From: an uncultured Parvularculaceae bacterium
Lineage (GTDB): Bacteria > Pseudomonadota > Alphaproteobacteria > Caulobacterales > Parvularculaceae
DNA length: 64,000 nt
Assembly (NCBI GenBank): GCA_947259375.1
Contig: CAMYLZ010000032.1
Coordinates: 131,501 to 195,500 of the forward strand
Reading direction: 5' to 3'
The notes under the pieces were generated by a model. The model made no database searches and had not been told where the DNA came from. It was given only the letters and a program-made list of their open reading frames with translations. Made by a program: the position numbers and the translations under genes. Shown in pieces: positions 62,801 to 64,000 of this stretch (its first letter is position 1; each line of letters opens with the position of its first letter).

Positions 62801-63523
62801 TCACGCGCGTGCGGTTTGCGCCGGCCGGTCAAGGCCGCAAAGCGCCATATTTGGCAGGGTGATCATGAATTCGGTTCCGGTCTCGCCGGTCGCGACGAGT
62901 TCCACATCGCCGCCCTCCTCGCGCATTAGCGTGCGCGACAACCACAAACCGAGCCGCAACCGCGCGCCGCCCGCTTCGCTCGCGGTGATGGCGAAGGGAT
63001 TGTCGCGCATCGCCTCGGGCAAGCCGCCGCCCGCATCGCGCACTGACAGCACAAGCCTGCCCTGACGGGCGGCGAGCTCAATTTCAATGCGCCCGGCATC
63101 CGCTTTCGCGGCATTCGACAGCAGGTTGAACAAAGTGCGTTCCAGCGGCAGCCGGCGGGCATAAATCGTCGCCGCAGCATCGATATTGACATGAATGGCG
63201 CAGCCATGCGCGCTAGCGACCGGGTGGCAGACGCTCTCGACCAGGCGGCGCAACATCAGCCATTCCGGCTGGCGCGCCTGGCGCTCCCGGCCGATCAGCC
63301 AAGCGCCTTCCTGGCTAAGCGCCCCCGCCAGCGCCGCATGCTGGCGCAGGCGCGCCGCAATGCGCTGGCGGCGCTCATCTCCGTCGTTCAATCCTGAAAT
63401 CGACAATTCCAGGGACGTCAGAACATTACGCAGATCATGAAAAATTCCGGCAAACACTTCCGCCGGCGCGTCGCCTGCCTGATCGCAAACTCGTTCCAGA
63501 AGCGCCATTTTTTCCACCCGCAT
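62801..63523 (-). CDS. cytosolic sensor-less histidine kinase
   Basis: A 240-residue protein. The H-box is FHDLRNVLTSLELSISGLND with the candidate phosphorylated His in HDLRN; the ATP-binding domain has an N-box (LFNLLSNAAKADAGRIEIEL), a G1-box DAGGGLP and a final GTEFMITLPN. Residues 1-25 (KMALLERVCDQAGDAPAEV) are short and without a sensor or transmembrane domain, so the signal must come from a partner. It has some similarity in layout to phosphotransferases such as ChpT but has HATPase motifs. No response regulator is adjacent. The start may be at either Met 1 or Met 6. Confidence 0.8.
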   Translation of the reverse strand: MRVEKMALLERVCDQAGDAPAEVFAGIFHDLRNVLTSLELSISGLNDGDERRQRIAARLRQHAALAGALSQEGAWLIGRERQARQPEWLMLRRLVESVCHPVASAHGCAIHVNIDAAATIYARRLPLERTLFNLLSNAAKADAGRIEIELAARQGRLVLSVRDAGGGLPEAMRDNPFAITASEAGGARLRLGLWLSRTLMREEGGDVELVATGETGTEFMITLPNMALCGLDRPAQTARA

Positions 63524-64000
63524 TTGTCGCCACGACCTAAATCTAAGAGTTGTCGGCGCATTAACGCCAATACCAACGGTCTATGGATATGATCGGCAGG
63601 GGGCGATTTGCGCGCACGCGGAGAGCCATTTTTTTTGAACGAGCGGCCAATTAACTCGTCGACCGCCATGACAGGGTCGGCATGTCGCGGCGGCGGCTGT
63701 TACGGTGATTTCCGCCGTATCCGACGAACTTCACCGAGCGCACCGGGCCGGCACACCTGTCAGCATACCGACCAACTATGCCGGTGCGGAGACATTGCCT
63801 CTTCCCTGATCTGGGCCTCCTCCCTGATCTGGCTGGCGCTCGCGCGCTGACGCAGCGCTTTTCAAAGTGAACGCAACAAACAAGACGTGTTTTGCGCCTT
63901 GGCGCGTCCAAGCAATGCCCTAGAAAAATCCTAGCAAAACTCACGCCAATTTCGATTTCGAAGCAAAGTGTGAGTACTTGTTGCGCCTTTACTTGACGCC
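63524..64000. other. gene-poor right end
   Basis: About 480 bases beyond the kinase to the window edge. Frames on both strands (for example 63651-63944 minus) are Arg/Cys/Ser-rich and without homology, and I do not accept them as genes. The last 60 bases are less GC-rich (AAAAATCCTAGCAAAACTC) and may be the upstream region of a gene outside the window. Confidence 0.4.

Noticed and set aside
1-64000. CRISPR arrays, tRNA and rRNA genes
   Set aside because: No regularly spaced direct repeats of 25-40 bases with unique spacers, and no tRNA T-loop or rRNA sequence was noticed by eye; a tRNAscan run would be decisive.

Overview
The window is a GC-rich stretch of an alphaproteobacterial chromosome. 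The lineage call rests on MipZ, the DUF1489 and DUF1467 families, and the order nuoN-birA-coaX-rnj-DUF1467, all typical of Alphaproteobacteria. The mix of MipZ, PEP-CTERM-like and polysaccharide genes suggests a Caulobacterales/Parvularculales-like marine organism; that narrower placement is inference. No rRNA, tRNA, CRISPR array, transposase or integrase was recognised.

Layout. (1) 1-17.2 kb, housekeeping and envelope: a partial YdbH-like gene, an M23 peptidase, a tiny secreted repeat protein that looks like the 7(1)-knot family, a DEAD-box helicase, a GGDEF cyclase, a membrane J-protein, MipZ, an orphan PapD-like chaperone, a SPOR lipoprotein, DUF1489, a membrane-anchored lysozyme-fold protein, a frame-split proline-rich PEP-CTERM-like gene, MgtE, DUF1467, RNase J, CoaX and BirA. 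(2) 17.2-42.3 kb: all fourteen complex I genes, nuoA to nuoN, read right to left on the minus strand, but heavily interrupted. Between nuo genes sit a four-helix-bundle gene flanked by 30-bp inverted repeats (nuoC/nuoD), a repeat-rich 1.5 kb region (nuoD/nuoE), a polysaccharide deacetylase, a Cys/Met PLP enzyme and small membrane proteins (nuoE/nuoF), a GNAT, an HU protein with a histone H1-like tail and a plus-strand acyltransferase (nuoF/nuoG), and a membrane protein plus two DUF2807 paralogs (nuoG/nuoH). (3) 42.5-46.5 kb: a cytochrome c lipoprotein and biotin genes bioD, bioF and divergent bioA. (4) 46.8-58.5 kb: a plus-strand surface polysaccharide locus with a CDP-glucose-type nucleotidyltransferase, two SDR enzymes, an RmlC-like epimerase, a rhamnan-synthesis F protein, a methyltransferase, an FAD oxidoreductase, a Wzm/Wzt ABC exporter, a GT-C mannosyltransferase-like protein and a GT2 enzyme, with two DUF547 proteins. 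(5) 59.5-64 kb: a peroxiredoxin-like protein, LysR and TetR regulators, an orphan histidine kinase and gene-poor DNA with a strong orphan terminator.

How it works together. The central block builds the proton-pumping NADH:quinone oxidoreductase; birA and coaX follow as cofactor genes (biotin transfer, CoA), and the separate bio block supplies biotin. The 46.8-58.5 kb block makes a modified sugar, assembles a glycan and exports it through an ABC transporter. The most unusual signals are the inverted-repeat-bounded four-helix-bundle cassette that supplies the nuoC stop codon, the knot-type repeat protein, the three-copy 34-residue repeat ORF upstream of nuoE, and the frame-split PEP-CTERM-like gene.
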